Assembly: GCA_036435485.1 (NCBI GenBank)
Contig: CM071600.1
Coordinates: 160,840,546-160,904,545, forward strand
Origin: Saposhnikovia divaricata
Lineage: Eukaryota; Streptophyta; Magnoliopsida; Apiales; Apiaceae
Direction of reading: 5' to 3'
Length of the DNA: 64,000 bases
Part shown: piece by piece, positions 1 to 10,703 of the stretch
How the letters are laid out: the number at the start of each line of letters is the position of its first letter
How positions within the stretch are numbered: position 1 is the stretch's first letter
The notes under the pieces: generated by a model
The model's input: only the letters and a program-made list of their open reading frames with translations
Databases searched by the model: none
What the model was told of the DNA's origin: nothing
Made by a program: the position numbers and the translations under genes

Positions 1-1691
1 AACTTTGGTTGCCTTTTATCATTGTTGACCATATTTTCTTTCTTTTTAGCAACTTTGGTTTTCTTATCATTCTTTGAACTTTCACCTTTAGGAACCCATT
101 TATACTTCCCCTTTCTTTCACCTTCTTTGGCTTTGCAATAAAGACTTATATGTCCACTAACATTGCAATATGAACATTTAGGTGGAGATGATGTAGGATG
201 AATATTCCTTGAAGTATTAGGAGGTGGAACTTCTCTTTTAGGAGGAGAATTCACATTAAATCCCAATCCTTCTCGATTAAATGGTACCTTAGAGTTAAAT
301 ACCATACTATCCAATATAGTATTACTATTGGTGAATTGCTTAACGGTTTTCTCAAGATTTTCGTTTTTGGCTAACAAGGAATTAATCCTGCTATTAAAGA
401 AATTTTCTTGATCAAAGATTTGAGACAAGAGCTTGCTATTCTCATTTTGAAGCCTTTGATTTTCCACGAGAACCGATTTAAGTTCTGAGACTACATGATC
501 TCGTTCCTTTGACTCAGTTTCGAGTAAACTATTAAGATTCGCAAGTTCAAAATCTTTAACGGAAAACGTAACTTGAAAATCTAGCTCTTTTTCTTTTAGG
601 GCTTCATGTAGCTCTTCCTCAATATCTCCCGTTAGAGCTTGTTCGAGTTCTTTTATCCTTTCACTTAGTGTCTCATTTTCACGAATCAAAGATTCATTTC
701 GAATCTTCAAATTCAACATCTCAACATGGAGATCACTAGTGTTAGTAGATAATTGAACTTTTTCATTTTCCATCTCTTCGGCTTGAAGAACCAAGGATAT
801 ATTCTCAATCTCAAGATTTCGAATAATTTCATCCTTCTTAGAATTTTCAATATTCAAGCGCTCATTTTGAGATGAAATAAATTCATGATATTCCATATCT
901 TTGACATGGATATCGGTCAAGCGAGTGACCTCTTTTTGTAGCTCAACATTCACATCCCGTATTTTATTCCTTTCGGAACTAACCGTGATGTATTTTTGGC
1001 TAATTTCACTATGACTTATTTTTAACATCTTTACAAGATTAATAAGCTCGGAAACACCCAAATTTGCATGGTCTACATTAAGTAAATTATCACTACTACA
1101 AGATGCCACATTATTAGTAGAGTTTAGGGTTACCTCTTGATTAGTAGTGGAGATTTCCCTTGGTGTAGCTTCATCACCGATCACCATCAAACATAAGTTA
1201 ACAACTTCTTCACTTTGTTCGGGAGCTTCTTCATCCTCGCTTAAATCCCATCCATTTTCAGCTACAAGACCTCGACCTTTAGCCAAATTTGGACATTCCC
1301 GTTTAAAGTGATCGGGTTGTTTACATTCGGAACACACATCATGTGCTTCTTTGGTTGGAGATTCCTTCGGCTTAGGTGGAGAATAATTATTCGAATAATT
1401 CGAGTTATTATTATAAGCATTATTCCCTTGTTGAGCACCTTTGCCTTTGTTAGAACTCGTGGTCGGAAAATTATTGTTACTCTTATAATTAAACCTTCTT
1501 TTCGAGTTAAATACGCGTTGTTGGTTACTCGACTTAAGGAATCCTTTTCCGTACCTTTGAGCTTTACTTTGCAAAACTCGACGAAGTTGTCTCGAAAGTA
1601 GTGCAATCTCTTGTTCATCGAGATTTTTCAACTCTTCTTTTAACTCATCATCGTTTTCATCTTCATCGATAAGTATAGCTTTTAAGGCCAT
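1..1691 (-). pseudogene. RLC-1 copia gag, C-terminal part (cut off by RLG-1; runs off the left edge)
   Basis: Reading the minus strand from the ATG-containing codon at 1691 down to base 1 gives one open frame with no stop, so this is coding sequence continuing off the window. It contains a CCHC zinc knuckle (CSECKQPDHFKREC, about 1293-1335), a long Glu/Lys/Leu/Asn-rich stretch of about 300 residues that looks like a coiled coil (roughly 270-1100), and a second CX2CX4HX4C knuckle (about 138-180). Two knuckles and a long coiled coil are known from sirevirus-type copia Gag, which packages element RNA in cytoplasmic particles. The upstream half lies at 9862-10562 in a compatible frame; RLG-1 separates the two. 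Apart from that insertion I see no stop or frameshift. Family call is by motif and by eye. Confidence 0.8.
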
Positions 1692-3179
1692 TGATAAGTG
1701 GATTTTATATCCACTTGGATCGCTTAATTTCGGCTTAAATTGATTGTCTTGGGCTCAAGTTGTTGTAGATTTGATGTGTTTTGCTTAGTTGTGCAGGATT
1801 ACGAGAATGTTGACTAAGGTGGATGCTTTTATAATTTTTTGGGAATTAATTGATTAAAATTCGGATTTTCGAGAAGGGTTGCACAGTTTACACTGTTTTG
1901 GCCATATCTTGAGTTCTAGAAGTCCGTTTTAGGCCCGTAAGCAGTCCACGCGAAGATAACGAGATTTCCTATCATTCTAAGATAGTCCAGAGGTCCAATT
2001 ACGTGGGGAACGTTCCAGAAAATCTGAAGAAAAGTCAGCCACGAATTTTCCTTACAAAACATAATCAAATTAGGAAACGTATCTTGCAGAAATTCTATTA
2101 TAATTATGTTTTGTATTTTCTTGCTGGGCAAGACTTGTAGTGCCTATATAAACACATCATACCATTGTAATAGACATAGACATATTATTAGTTATTATTT
2201 TTGTAACATAGCTTAGATCTGCAAGGGAGAAAAGGAGAGAAGGATTCAACGCTCGTGACAAGCAACGGATCTAGATCTACTTCATCCTTTGTGTTATTCT
2301 GGATTCTAGATTTGTTTTCTTAACTCTTTGCTTATTAATATAATTACTTCTTTTATTCATATTTTGTTTTATATTATGTTTTCATCAAAACCCATGACGA
2401 TGAACGGTTCAATTATGAGCTAATCGTTGTCATGGGATTCTAACGGAGTTATCTATGTAGCTTAGTAGTTTATATGCTTTAAAGATTTATGTGTGGTGAA
2501 TTCTTGATATCCTCGTATGGTTGTGTTTCATGTATTTAGATGCGTCGCGAACATCTAATTTGTTAATCTCTTGCTAAACGAGAGTGGATCTTGAGATTTA
2601 GAACTTGCCATGCTAGCATAGGATAGGTTGATGTTTTAACATCATGATTTGTGGCGTAAATAGAGATATTATGCTGCCCTATGTGATCTAAGTGGATAAC
2701 TTGTGCTTAAACCTTTATCTTTTCAAATTCTATAGAGATATAGGGTCTAAACATAATTGGTGTCTACCCATCTTCTATCTCTTTTGTGGATGCATGCGTA
2801 GTTTGGTATTAGTATACCGAGAGGTAGCTTTTACTTATTTCGTGTTGTCCGATCAGATATCAAAACCATCACATGTATTGATTAAAGGCTGCGACTCTAA
2901 GTGAAGTAGATAATGAAGTTAGAATTCCATCTTTATTCCCATATAAGTAATTTGATTTTAGATCTCATTAGCTAGTTAATTCTAAAATTGCATATTAGTT
3001 AAATTTAGTTAATTAAAATCTCAATTAATTACTTGTCTTAGCAGTGAATTAAGATCATACATTGTTGAATAGGTGCATTTACTGAAAAGAACCATAACAT
3101 GATCCCTGTGGGAACGAATTTGGACTTAACCTTATATATTACTTGTGACCACGTACGCTTGCGTGATTTTGTGCTAACA
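1692..3179 (+). repeat. RLG-1 5' LTR
   Basis: Starts TGATAAGTGG and ends GTGCTAACA. A TATA box (TATATAAA) at 2145-2152 marks the likely start of element transcription. Nearly identical to 8374-9861. Confidence 0.92.
2145..2152 (+). promoter_or_regulatory. TATA box of the RLG-1 5' LTR
   Basis: TATATAAA in the middle of the LTR, repeated at 8827-8834 in the 3' LTR. This is the usual place for the U3/R promoter of a plant LTR element. Confidence 0.7.
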
Positions 3180-3185
3180 AGTTTT

Positions 3186-3203
3186 TGGCGCCGCTACCGG
3201 GGA
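3186..3203 (+). other. RLG-1 primer-binding site
   Basis: TGGCGCCGCTACCGGGGA begins seven bases after the LTR end. TGGCGCC-type primer sites with a CCGGGGA tail are typical of Athila-type gypsy elements. I did not match it to a tRNA. Confidence 0.75.
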
Positions 3204-3317
3204 TCATCGGTGTTTTGTTTAGTTTATGTGCTTGTCATCAGTGGTCGTTAGCGTTCACTGACTCGGATTTCTTACTTAGTTGTTTGTTTCGTGGTGTTTT
3301 CAGGTACTTGAACGTGT

Positions 3318-5972
3318 ATGCGAACACGTTTGCAGGCTCGTAAGGAAAAACTGGCAGAAGACGGTCTTGTAGTAGATAATCAGAAAGAGGAACTTGAAAC
3401 TACTGTAGAGATGGCAGAATTACCAGCAGCAGTCAAGGCTTTGAAGGACTATTCGCAGCCAAAGATCAATGACATACAATCTAGTATTTTCAGGCCAGCT
3501 ATTGCAGCGAACAACTTTGACATCAAGCCGAGCATAATTCAGATGGTGCAGAATTCGGTTCAGTTTGGGGGTGCTTCTACGGAGGATCCTAACATGCATA
3601 TTCGGGACTTTATCGAGATCTGCGACACTTTCAAATTTAATGGTGTGTCGGAGGATGCTATCAAGTTGAGACTTTTCCCATTTTCTTTGAGAGATAAGGC
3701 TAAGGGCTGGTTACATTCTCTACCAGCTGGTTCCATTACTACATGGGATGATCTTGCTCAGAAGTTTCTTACTAAATTCTTCCCTATGGCGAAAACTGCA
3801 GCAATACGGAACCAGTTAACTCAATTTCAGCAGCAATCTGGCGAGTCTTTGTGTGAGGCTTGGGAACGTTACAAGGAGATGCTTCGTAGGTGTCCACATC
3901 ATGGCATGCCTGATTGGATGGTTATTAATGGTTTTTACAATGGGTTGGGAGCACAGTCTAGGCCTTTGCTAGATGCAGCATCAGGTGGAGCTCTGTGGGC
4001 GAAGAGCTATGAGGAAGCATATGATCTTATTGAGATGATGGCTGCTAATGAATATCAAAATCCAACCCAGAGGCTTTCTCAAGGTAAGGTAGCAGGTGTT
4101 CTTGAAGTTGACACAGCTTCAGCTATTGCAGCTCAGTTGAAGGCTCTTACGATGAAGGTGGATTCTCTTGCTAATTATGGGATTCAGCAGGTTGCTAGTA
4201 TTTGTGAGCTATGTGCAGGCGCACATGAGACAAGTCAGTGTGCTATCTCTTCTGAATCAGCACAGTTCGTTAGTAATTTCCAGAGACCTGCTGCACCAGT
4301 CCCAGCCACTTATCATCCGAACAACAGGAATCATCCTAACTTCAGCTGGAGCAACAACCAAAGTGCTCAACAACCTCAGCAGTCCTATCAGCAGTTTCAA
4401 AGTCAGGAAGCTAGGCCATTCAATCAAGGCTATCAACAGCAGTATGCTCCAAGAGCAGCATATCAACCTCCTGGATTTCAGCAGCAACAACCCCAGGCTC
4501 ATGCGGGGAAATCATCTAATGAAAAATCAGAAATGGATGATATGAGGATGATGTTGAAGAACCTTCAAGCTTCTCAAAAGATCTTGGAAAACCAGATGGG
4601 ACAGATTACAAGTGCTTTGTTGAACATGCAACAGGGGACTCTTCCTAGTGATACGGAAACAAATCCAGGCAGAAGGGGGAACAAAGAACAGGTTAATGCA
4701 GTGACTTTAAGATCGGGAAAGGTTACAGCAGGCCCTCAATCAGCAGCTGAAGAAGATGAAGATGTTCAGAATCAGCATGTTGAAAAATCTGCAGTGCCAG
4801 AAATTGAGAAATCTGACTTAGTGGCTGATCAGGTTGATGGTGAGAAGAGCAAGAAACCTGTTGAAAAGTCTACTCCGGAGCAATCTTCAAAGAATAATCA
4901 ATTCTATCCTCCTCCTCCGTTTCCTCGACGCGTGCAGAAAAGTCAAGAAATTCAGTTCCAGAAGTTTATGGATGTCTTCAAGAAATTGTCCATTAACATT
5001 CCTTTTGTTGAAGCATTGGAGCAGATGCCGAGGTATGCAAAGTTCATGAAGGATATTTTGTCACGAAAGAGAAGGTTGGAAGAATTTGAAACAGTGGCAT
5101 TAACGGAGGAGTGTAGTGCAGTTCTGCAGCAGAAGTTGCCACCCAAACTTAAAGATCCGGGAAGTTTTACCATCCTGTGTACTATTGGCAATCTTTCTTT
5201 CAACAAGTGCTTATGTGATTTGGGTGCTAGAATTAATCTCATGCCCTTGTCTGTTTTCAAGCAACTTGGTCTGCCGGAGCCAAAGCCAACCAACATCTCT
5301 TTGCAGCTGGCTGATAGGTCAATCACTTATCCTAGGGGCATAGTGGAGGACGTTTTGGTGAAAGTTGATAAGCTCATATTTCCTGCTGACTTCGTTATCT
5401 TGGATTTTGAAGAAGACAAGAAGATTCCCATAATCTTGGGAAGGCCTTTTCTAGCTACAGGCCATACTTTGATTGATGTGCAAAAAGGAGAGCTTACAAT
5501 GAGGGTGCAAGATCAGAATGTCACCTTTAATGTTTTCAAGGCTATGAAATTTCCGACAGAGGATGAAGAGTGTTGCAGTGTGGAAATAGCTGATACGGGT
5601 CAGAGAAAGGAACTTGATCAGTTGTTGAGCAACAAGTCGGACACACACGTACCAAAGCATCACATCAGTGATTTCATTGACAGTTCTTCTCGAGATCTCT
5701 CGAGTGTAAAGCTTGGGAAACTTCCACCACATTTGAGGTATGTCCTTTTGAATAATGAGCTAGTGATTTTTGAAGAGGGGCAAGATAACGTGTTGCTAAG
5801 GTGGAAAGCTGATGATAAGGAAGAAGAAAGCTTGTCGTTCGAGTTGGAGAAGCACATTAGAGGTGTGAAGAAGAAACAGAAGAAGATTAAGCTGTTGGAT
5901 AGTAAAATTTGGTTGAAGTTTGACGGGAGAGATCTGTGGAAAGCCAGCAACAAGAGGTCAACGTTCGTATGA
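3318..5972 (+). CDS. RLG-1 gag-protease polyprotein, intact
   Basis: An 884-residue ORF from ATG to TGA. Residues about 95-250 are a retrotransposon Gag core (the stretch around KLRLFPFSLRDKAKGWL, then a W-x-x-L-x-x-K-F segment), which forms the particle. Residues about 296-308 are a short CCHC knuckle (CELCAGAHETSQC). A Gln/Pro-rich linker follows (about 320-400), then a charged region. An aspartic-protease-like domain carries the DLGA active-site motif near residue 634 and an IILGRPFL motif further on. Gag of this shape joined to a DLGA protease is characteristic of the Athila lineage. The ORF stops before any reverse transcriptase. The absence of stops in 2.6 kb, with near-identical LTRs, suggests it was recently under selection or recently mobilised. 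It would depend on a full Athila element for replication. Confidence 0.92.
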   Translation: MRTRLQARKEKLAEDGLVVDNQKEELETTVEMAELPAAVKALKDYSQPKINDIQSSIFRPAIAANNFDIKPSIIQMVQNSVQFGGASTEDPNMHIRDFIEICDTFKFNGVSEDAIKLRLFPFSLRDKAKGWLHSLPAGSITTWDDLAQKFLTKFFPMAKTAAIRNQLTQFQQQSGESLCEAWERYKEMLRRCPHHGMPDWMVINGFYNGLGAQSRPLLDAASGGALWAKSYEEAYDLIEMMAANEYQNPTQRLSQGKVAGVLEVDTASAIAAQLKALTMKVDSLANYGIQQVASICELCAGAHETSQCAISSESAQFVSNFQRPAAPVPATYHPNNRNHPNFSWSNNQSAQQPQQSYQQFQSQEARPFNQGYQQQYAPRAAYQPPGFQQQQPQAHAGKSSNEKSEMDDMRMMLKNLQASQKILENQMGQITSALLNMQQGTLPSDTETNPGRRGNKEQVNAVTLRSGKVTAGPQSAAEEDEDVQNQHVEKSAVPEIEKSDLVADQVDGEKSKKPVEKSTPEQSSKNNQFYPPPPFPRRVQKSQEIQFQKFMDVFKKLSINIPFVEALEQMPRYAKFMKDILSRKRRLEEFETVALTEECSAVLQQKLPPKLKDPGSFTILCTIGNLSFNKCLCDLGARINLMPLSVFKQLGLPEPKPTNISLQLADRSITYPRGIVEDVLVKVDKLIFPADFVILDFEEDKKIPIILGRPFLATGHTLIDVQKGELTMRVQDQNVTFNVFKAMKFPTEDEECCSVEIADTGQRKELDQLLSNKSDTHVPKHHISDFIDSSSRDLSSVKLGKLPPHLRYVLLNNELVIFEEGQDNVLLRWKADDKEEESLSFELEKHIRGVKKKQKKIKLLDSKIWLKFDGRDLWKASNKRSTFV

Positions 5973-6194
5973 ATGGTCTATCTGTTGAAGACGGTTCAGC
6001 TATTCTTTTGAAACCGCCATGAGTTGAGGAAGTAACGTCAAGCTATTGATGTTAAAGAAGCGCTTCGTGGGAGGCAACCCATGCATTAGTGTAAAAAAAA
6101 AAAACAAAATATAGAGTGTAGTATAGAGAGAAGAAAAAAAAAATGAGTGTTGAAAAAAAAAAAAATAAAAAATAAAAAATATTGGGCGTGTCAC

Positions 6195-6338
6195 GCAGGC
6201 TGCGCCTGCGTTACGCAGGTTGCACCTGCGTTTCTGGATGTGGCGCAGGCCGCGCCTGCGTTACTGTATAACAGGCAGGCTGCGCCTGCGTTACTGTATA
6301 ACAGGCAGGCTGCGCCTGCTTTTAAGCAGGCTGCGCAG
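6195..6338. repeat. Cluster of GC-rich palindromes in RLG-1
   Basis: Six or seven copies of a 15-bp imperfect palindrome such as GCAGGC-TGC-GCCTGC, some within a unit that also contains TTACTGTATAACAG. One copy reads GCAGGT-TGC-ACCTGC, changed in both arms so that pairing is kept. The cluster is sharply GC-rich inside an AT-rich element. Confidence 0.85.
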
Positions 6339-8360
6339 TTTTTTTTTAGCTGATTATTTTTTTTGTTTTTTTTTTCTTTTTCTTTTCTTCCCTTTGTATA
6401 TAAAAAAAAAAAATCAAACCCCGAAAAAAAAAAATTCCTTTTCCAATTTTATTCTATCTACCCCAAATTTTATCCTAATCCTATATAAATTCCAAAACCC
6501 CCCATCTCTCTTCCAAAATTCTAAACCTATTCTAATTCTTTTTCTTTAATTCATCAAATCCTATTTCTATCTTACATCAAATTTCATACCCACCCAAAAT
6601 TTTTCCTTTTCACATTAATTTTTTTCATCCTATCACTCCATTATATATACACACCCATACATACAAATCCAATTCCTCTTCTATTTATTTAAATTCAATT
6701 CTAACGAGGAATTACTTACAAGTTCACCTCTTTGATTCGTAATTGGTTTAAATCTTCTCTAATATTATTTTTATTACGAATTTGTGTTCTTGTAATTGGG
6801 GGTTTTGTAGGATTCTTGTTATTTGGGAGGTGGCTAGTCTATGGAGCTCGTACGCATTATCCTCCACCAGATTCATCCGAGGAGGGTGATTCAGCTGGTT
6901 AGGTATGTTTTCTACTTTCCCTCGTATTTACTTCCATTCAATGCGGACATTGAATATTTTAAGTTTGGGGGTGGTTTGAGGGATTAGTAGTTGTTGTTAG
7001 ATATATGTGTTCATGTAGGATATCATGTTTTGCATGCTTAGTAGTAATTCATTCATGTTATGTTCGTAATATCTACGTTTGTTTCATGTAGGACATCCTG
7101 TTTTTATTTATGTATACCATGTGAGTTCATTCTAGTTGCATTGTCATGGCATGCATATTTCATGATCCCTTAGAACGAGCTAATTCTGATTGGTAGGTAG
7201 GTGTCTAATTGAGTGTGATAATGATGAGTAGAGGGTTGATTTATAGTTTCTATGAAATTGACTTGCATGCTTCAGAAACAAAATCTTTTCACAGTCTCGT
7301 TGGGTGCTTTTGAGCTAGGTTGAGATCATGCTTGTTTGGATGTTTTGAGATTTAATCACTTGATTATATTTAGAATTTTCATTATTCCCTTGATGGCCTA
7401 GAACAATTAAGTCTAAGTTTGGGGGAAAACAGGGATTTCATGCTTAAATTGTAAATAATTGTCAATAATGGCTAGGCGTCAAATGGCTAGTAGCCGGCTC
7501 ATATTTATATGAGTAGTCTAGGGTTGGAATTGAGAATTCTCATTCCAGATTGCATAAAAAAAAAAAAAAAGCAGAAAGAAGAAAGAAAAAAAAAAGAGAA
7601 AAAAAAAAAGAAAAGAAAAAAAAAATGATGTCAATTGTTTATATGTTAAATTAACTAGGGTGAGCTCTTTAATACTCGATCAATTAAGTTCTAGGGGACT
7701 TTGTGCCTAGTGACCTAAGGCTTTTATAGTGTGGGATCCACTAACCCAACGCTCGCTACATGGGTATTATTGTATAAGCCTTTCGGGGTCTCATCCATTG
7801 CACGGTTAAATAAGCATACTTGTATATTATGTGTCGTAGTTGTTTAGTAATAAAAGCATGAATTTCTGTCTACCTTGGATAAGGATGGAGGTGTTCCTAG
7901 GTTATGAAGTGTCTACAGTCTATTCTATTTATAAACCTGTGATTGTCTTGACGAAAAGCATGTATGATTTTTGACCTAGTTTTGGGAGTATTTCTGATGA
8001 GCATTGCACACACGCACGTTTCTGTTCATGTATTGTTAGTATACGGGAACTTGGTCGAACTTTATTTGGATTTAGTTGCATTCTTTGAGATATTTACTTG
8101 CTCGTTGGTTTTGGTTAGTTTGAAGGGGATCGTTGCATTTTTCATTCTAGTTGCATTCATGCATTGCATTGCATTAGGTTAAATGGATTTTGTGGGTACA
8201 TTCGCTATAGGCCCTCACGAGATCTTACTCGTCCACTAGGGCTGCCTAGGGGTTTAAAGGGCTTGTTGCATATGCCAAATGCAACCGTGATCACCTACGG
8301 AAGTGGTACTAGCTAGTTAGTTAGTTGTAATTGTTTATGCTTGAGGACAAGCATCGGTTT

Positions 8361-8373
8361 AAGTTTGGGGGTG
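8361..8373 (+). other. RLG-1 polypurine tract
   Basis: AAGTTTGGGGGTG lies directly before the TG of the 3' LTR, the expected plus-strand primer position. Confidence 0.8.
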
Positions 8374-9861
8374 TGATAAGTGGATTTTATATCCACTTGG
8401 ATCGCTTAATTTCGGCTTAAATTGATTGTCTTGGGCTCAAGTTGTTGTAGATTTGATGTGTTTTGCTTAGTTGTGCAGGATTACGAGAATGTTGACTAAG
8501 GTGGATGCTTTTATAATTTTTTGGGAATTAATTGATTAAAATTCGGATTTTCGAGAAGGGTTGCACAGTTTACAATGTTTTGGCCATATCTTGAGTTCTA
8601 GAAGTCCGTTTTAGGCCCGTAAGCAGTCCACGCGAAGATAACGAGATTTCCTATCATTCTAAGATAGTCCAGAGGTCCAATTACGTGGGGAACGTTCCAG
8701 AAAATCTGAAGAAAAGTCAGCCACGAATTTTCCTTACAAAACATAATCAAATTAGGAAACGTATCTTGCAGAAATTCTATTATAATTATGTTTTGTATTT
8801 TCTTGCTGGGCAAGACTTGTAGTGCCTATATAAACACATCATACCATTGTAATAGACATAGACATATTATTAGTTATTATTTTTGTAACATAGCTTAGAT
8901 CTGCAAGGGAGAAAAGGAGAGAAGGATTCAACGCTCGTGACAAGCAACGGATCTAGATCTACTTCATCCTTTGTGTTATTCTGGATTCTAGATTTGTTTT
9001 CTTAACTCTAATCTTATTAATATAATTACTTCTTTTATTCATATTTTGTTTTATATTATGTTTTCATCAAAACCCATGACGATGAACGGTTCAATTATGA
9101 GCTAATCGTTGTCATGGGATTCTAACGGAGTTATCTATGTAGCTTAGTAGTTTATATGCTTTAAAAATTTATGTGTGGTGAATTCTTGATATCCTCGTAT
9201 GGTTGTGTTTCATGTATTTAGATGCGTCGCGAACATCTAATTTGTTAATCTCTTGCTAAACGAGAGTGGATCTTGAGATTTAGAACTTGCCATGCTAGCA
9301 TAGGATAGGTTGATGTTTTAACATCATGATTTGTGGCGTAAATAGAGATATTATGTTGCCCTATGTGATCTAAGTGGATAACTTGTGCTTAAACCTTTAT
9401 CTTTTCAAATTCTATAGAGATATAGGGTCTAAACATAATTGGTGTCTACCCATCTTCTATCTCTTTTGTGGATGCATGCGTAGTTTGGTATTAGTATACC
9501 GAGAGGTAGCTTTTACTTATTTCGTGTTGTCCGATCAGATATCAAAACCATCACATGTATTGATTAAAGGCTGCGACTCTAAGTGAAGTAGATAATGAAG
9601 TTAGAATTCCATCTTTATTCCCATATAAGTAATTTGATTTTAGATCTCATTAGCTAGTTAATTCTAAAATTGCATATTAGTTAAATTTAGTTAATTAAAA
9701 TCTCAATTAATTACTTGTCTTAGCAGTGAATTAAGATCATACATTGTTGAATAGGTGCATTTACTGAAAAGAACCATAACCTGATCCCTGTGGGAACGAA
9801 TTTGGACTTAACCTTATATATTACTTGTGACCACGTACGCTTGCGTGATTTTGTGCTAACA
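8374..9861 (+). repeat. RLG-1 3' LTR
   Basis: Same length as the 5' LTR with about seven differences by eye (for example CACTG to CAATG early on and CATGATC to CCTGATC near the end). It ends GTGCTAACA, followed by the target-site duplication GCCAT. Confidence 0.92.
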
Positions 9862-10562
9862 GCCATATTTTTCTTTTTATCTTCCATTTTCGGAAGTGCC
9901 TTTTCCGGAACATTATCTTCCTCGTAAGCACGAAGGTTTCCGAATAAGCTATCGATGGAGTATGAATTTAAGTTATGCATTTCTTTTATTGTGGTAACTT
10001 TGACTTTCCAACTAGGAGGCAAGGCTTTTAAAATCCTACGATTTTTCTCATTTATAGTGTATACCTTTCCAAGTTGTGCAAGTTCATCGACTATACGAGT
10101 AAACCTCGTTTCCGTGTCGATGATGGTTTCACTTTCGAGGAGTTTAAAATTTTTGTACTCTTGTATTAAAGTATCCATCCGGGATTCTTTAATATCTTTT
10201 GTATCCTCGTAAGTAATAACCAACTTGTTCCACATTTCTTGTGCGGACTTGCAATTATTAACGCGTTTATACTCTTTTTCTGCAAGTGCACTAGTAAGAA
10301 CCATTTCCGCTTTAGTGGCTATATTCATTTGAGTTTCTTCTTCCGGAGTATATTCACTCACTTTCTTTTCGACAAATGTGTCGCCTACCTTTTTGGTAGG
10401 AGTGATGACTCCATCTTCTATAGCCATCCAAACTTTAACACATTGGGATCTAGCATATATTCTAAATCTTGTTTTCCAAGTAGCAAAGTTGGTGCCATCA
10501 AAAAGTGGTGGTCGAGAACCGGAAAGTCCTTCTCCGCAACCAATAGTATTCAAATAAGCCAT
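9862..10562 (-). pseudogene. RLC-1 copia gag, N-terminal part
   Basis: The reading frame starts at the ATG at 10562 (MAYLNTIG...); an upstream TTG in frame is not a likely start. It encodes about 233 residues before RLG-1 cuts it. The segment RPPLFDGTNFATWKTRF near the N terminus, followed by a helical region with a W-x-x-L motif, is typical of the copia Gag (UBN2-type) domain. It lies just downstream of the primer-binding site (10691-10701). Beyond 9862 the frame reads into RLG-1 LTR sequence for about 47 spurious residues. Without RLG-1 the frame would continue at 1691. Confidence 0.85.
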
Positions 10563-10690
10563 CAAAAAGATGTCCTTTTTACAGTTTAATATAGCGACTT
10601 TCGCGACAGTCGATAAACCCGATAAGGATCTACTTTTTGTTGTATTTTCCGATTACCACAACAATCGTAAAACACGGTTAAAAAGCACTA

Positions 10691-10701
10691 CTCTGATACC
10701 A
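10691..10701 (-). other. RLC-1 primer-binding site
   Basis: On the minus strand this reads TGGTATCAGAG, complementary to the 3' end of initiator Met-tRNA. It lies two bases past the end of the LTR that starts (plus strand) at 10704. Confidence 0.85.
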
Positions 10702-10703
10702 AT

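Larger units (their letters stand above)
5973..8373 (+). other. RLG-1 3' non-coding region where pol would be
   Basis: About 2.4 kb without a credible ORF between the gag-protease stop and the 3' LTR. It holds A-rich tracts (6090-6180, 7555-7625), the GC-rich palindrome cluster at 6195-6338, and a pyrimidine-rich stretch (6350-6720). The polypurine motif AAGTTTGGGGG occurs three times (about 6959, 7411 and 8361); only the last abuts the LTR. No remnant of reverse transcriptase or integrase is recognisable. Confidence 0.75.
1692..9861 (+). mobile_element. RLG-1: Athila-like, non-autonomous gag-protease LTR retrotransposon
   Basis: The element is bounded by two LTRs of equal length (1488 bp) that begin TGATAAG and end CTAACA, with a 5-bp target-site duplication GCCAT on both sides (1687-1691 and 9862-9866). 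A TGGCGCC primer-binding site follows the left LTR and a polypurine tract AAGTTTGGGGGTG precedes the right one. The only substantial ORF is gag-protease (3318-5972). Reverse transcriptase, RNase H and integrase are absent, so it must borrow them. By eye the LTRs differ at only about seven positions, which indicates recent insertion. It interrupts the gag of RLC-1. Confidence 0.9.

Noticed and set aside
1916..2904. Small ORFs in the RLG-1 LTR, repeated in the other LTR (8598-9586)
   Set aside because: Identical pairs come from LTR duplication; they overlap the LTR promoter region and resemble no protein.
6147..6549. Overlapping ORFs across the GC palindrome cluster
   Set aside because: Their repetitive Ala/Arg/Leu translation simply reflects the DNA repeat.
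9720..9861. C-terminal extension of the RLC-1 gag ORF into this stretch
   Set aside because: These codons are RLG-1 LTR sequence; the real gag frame ends at the insertion point.
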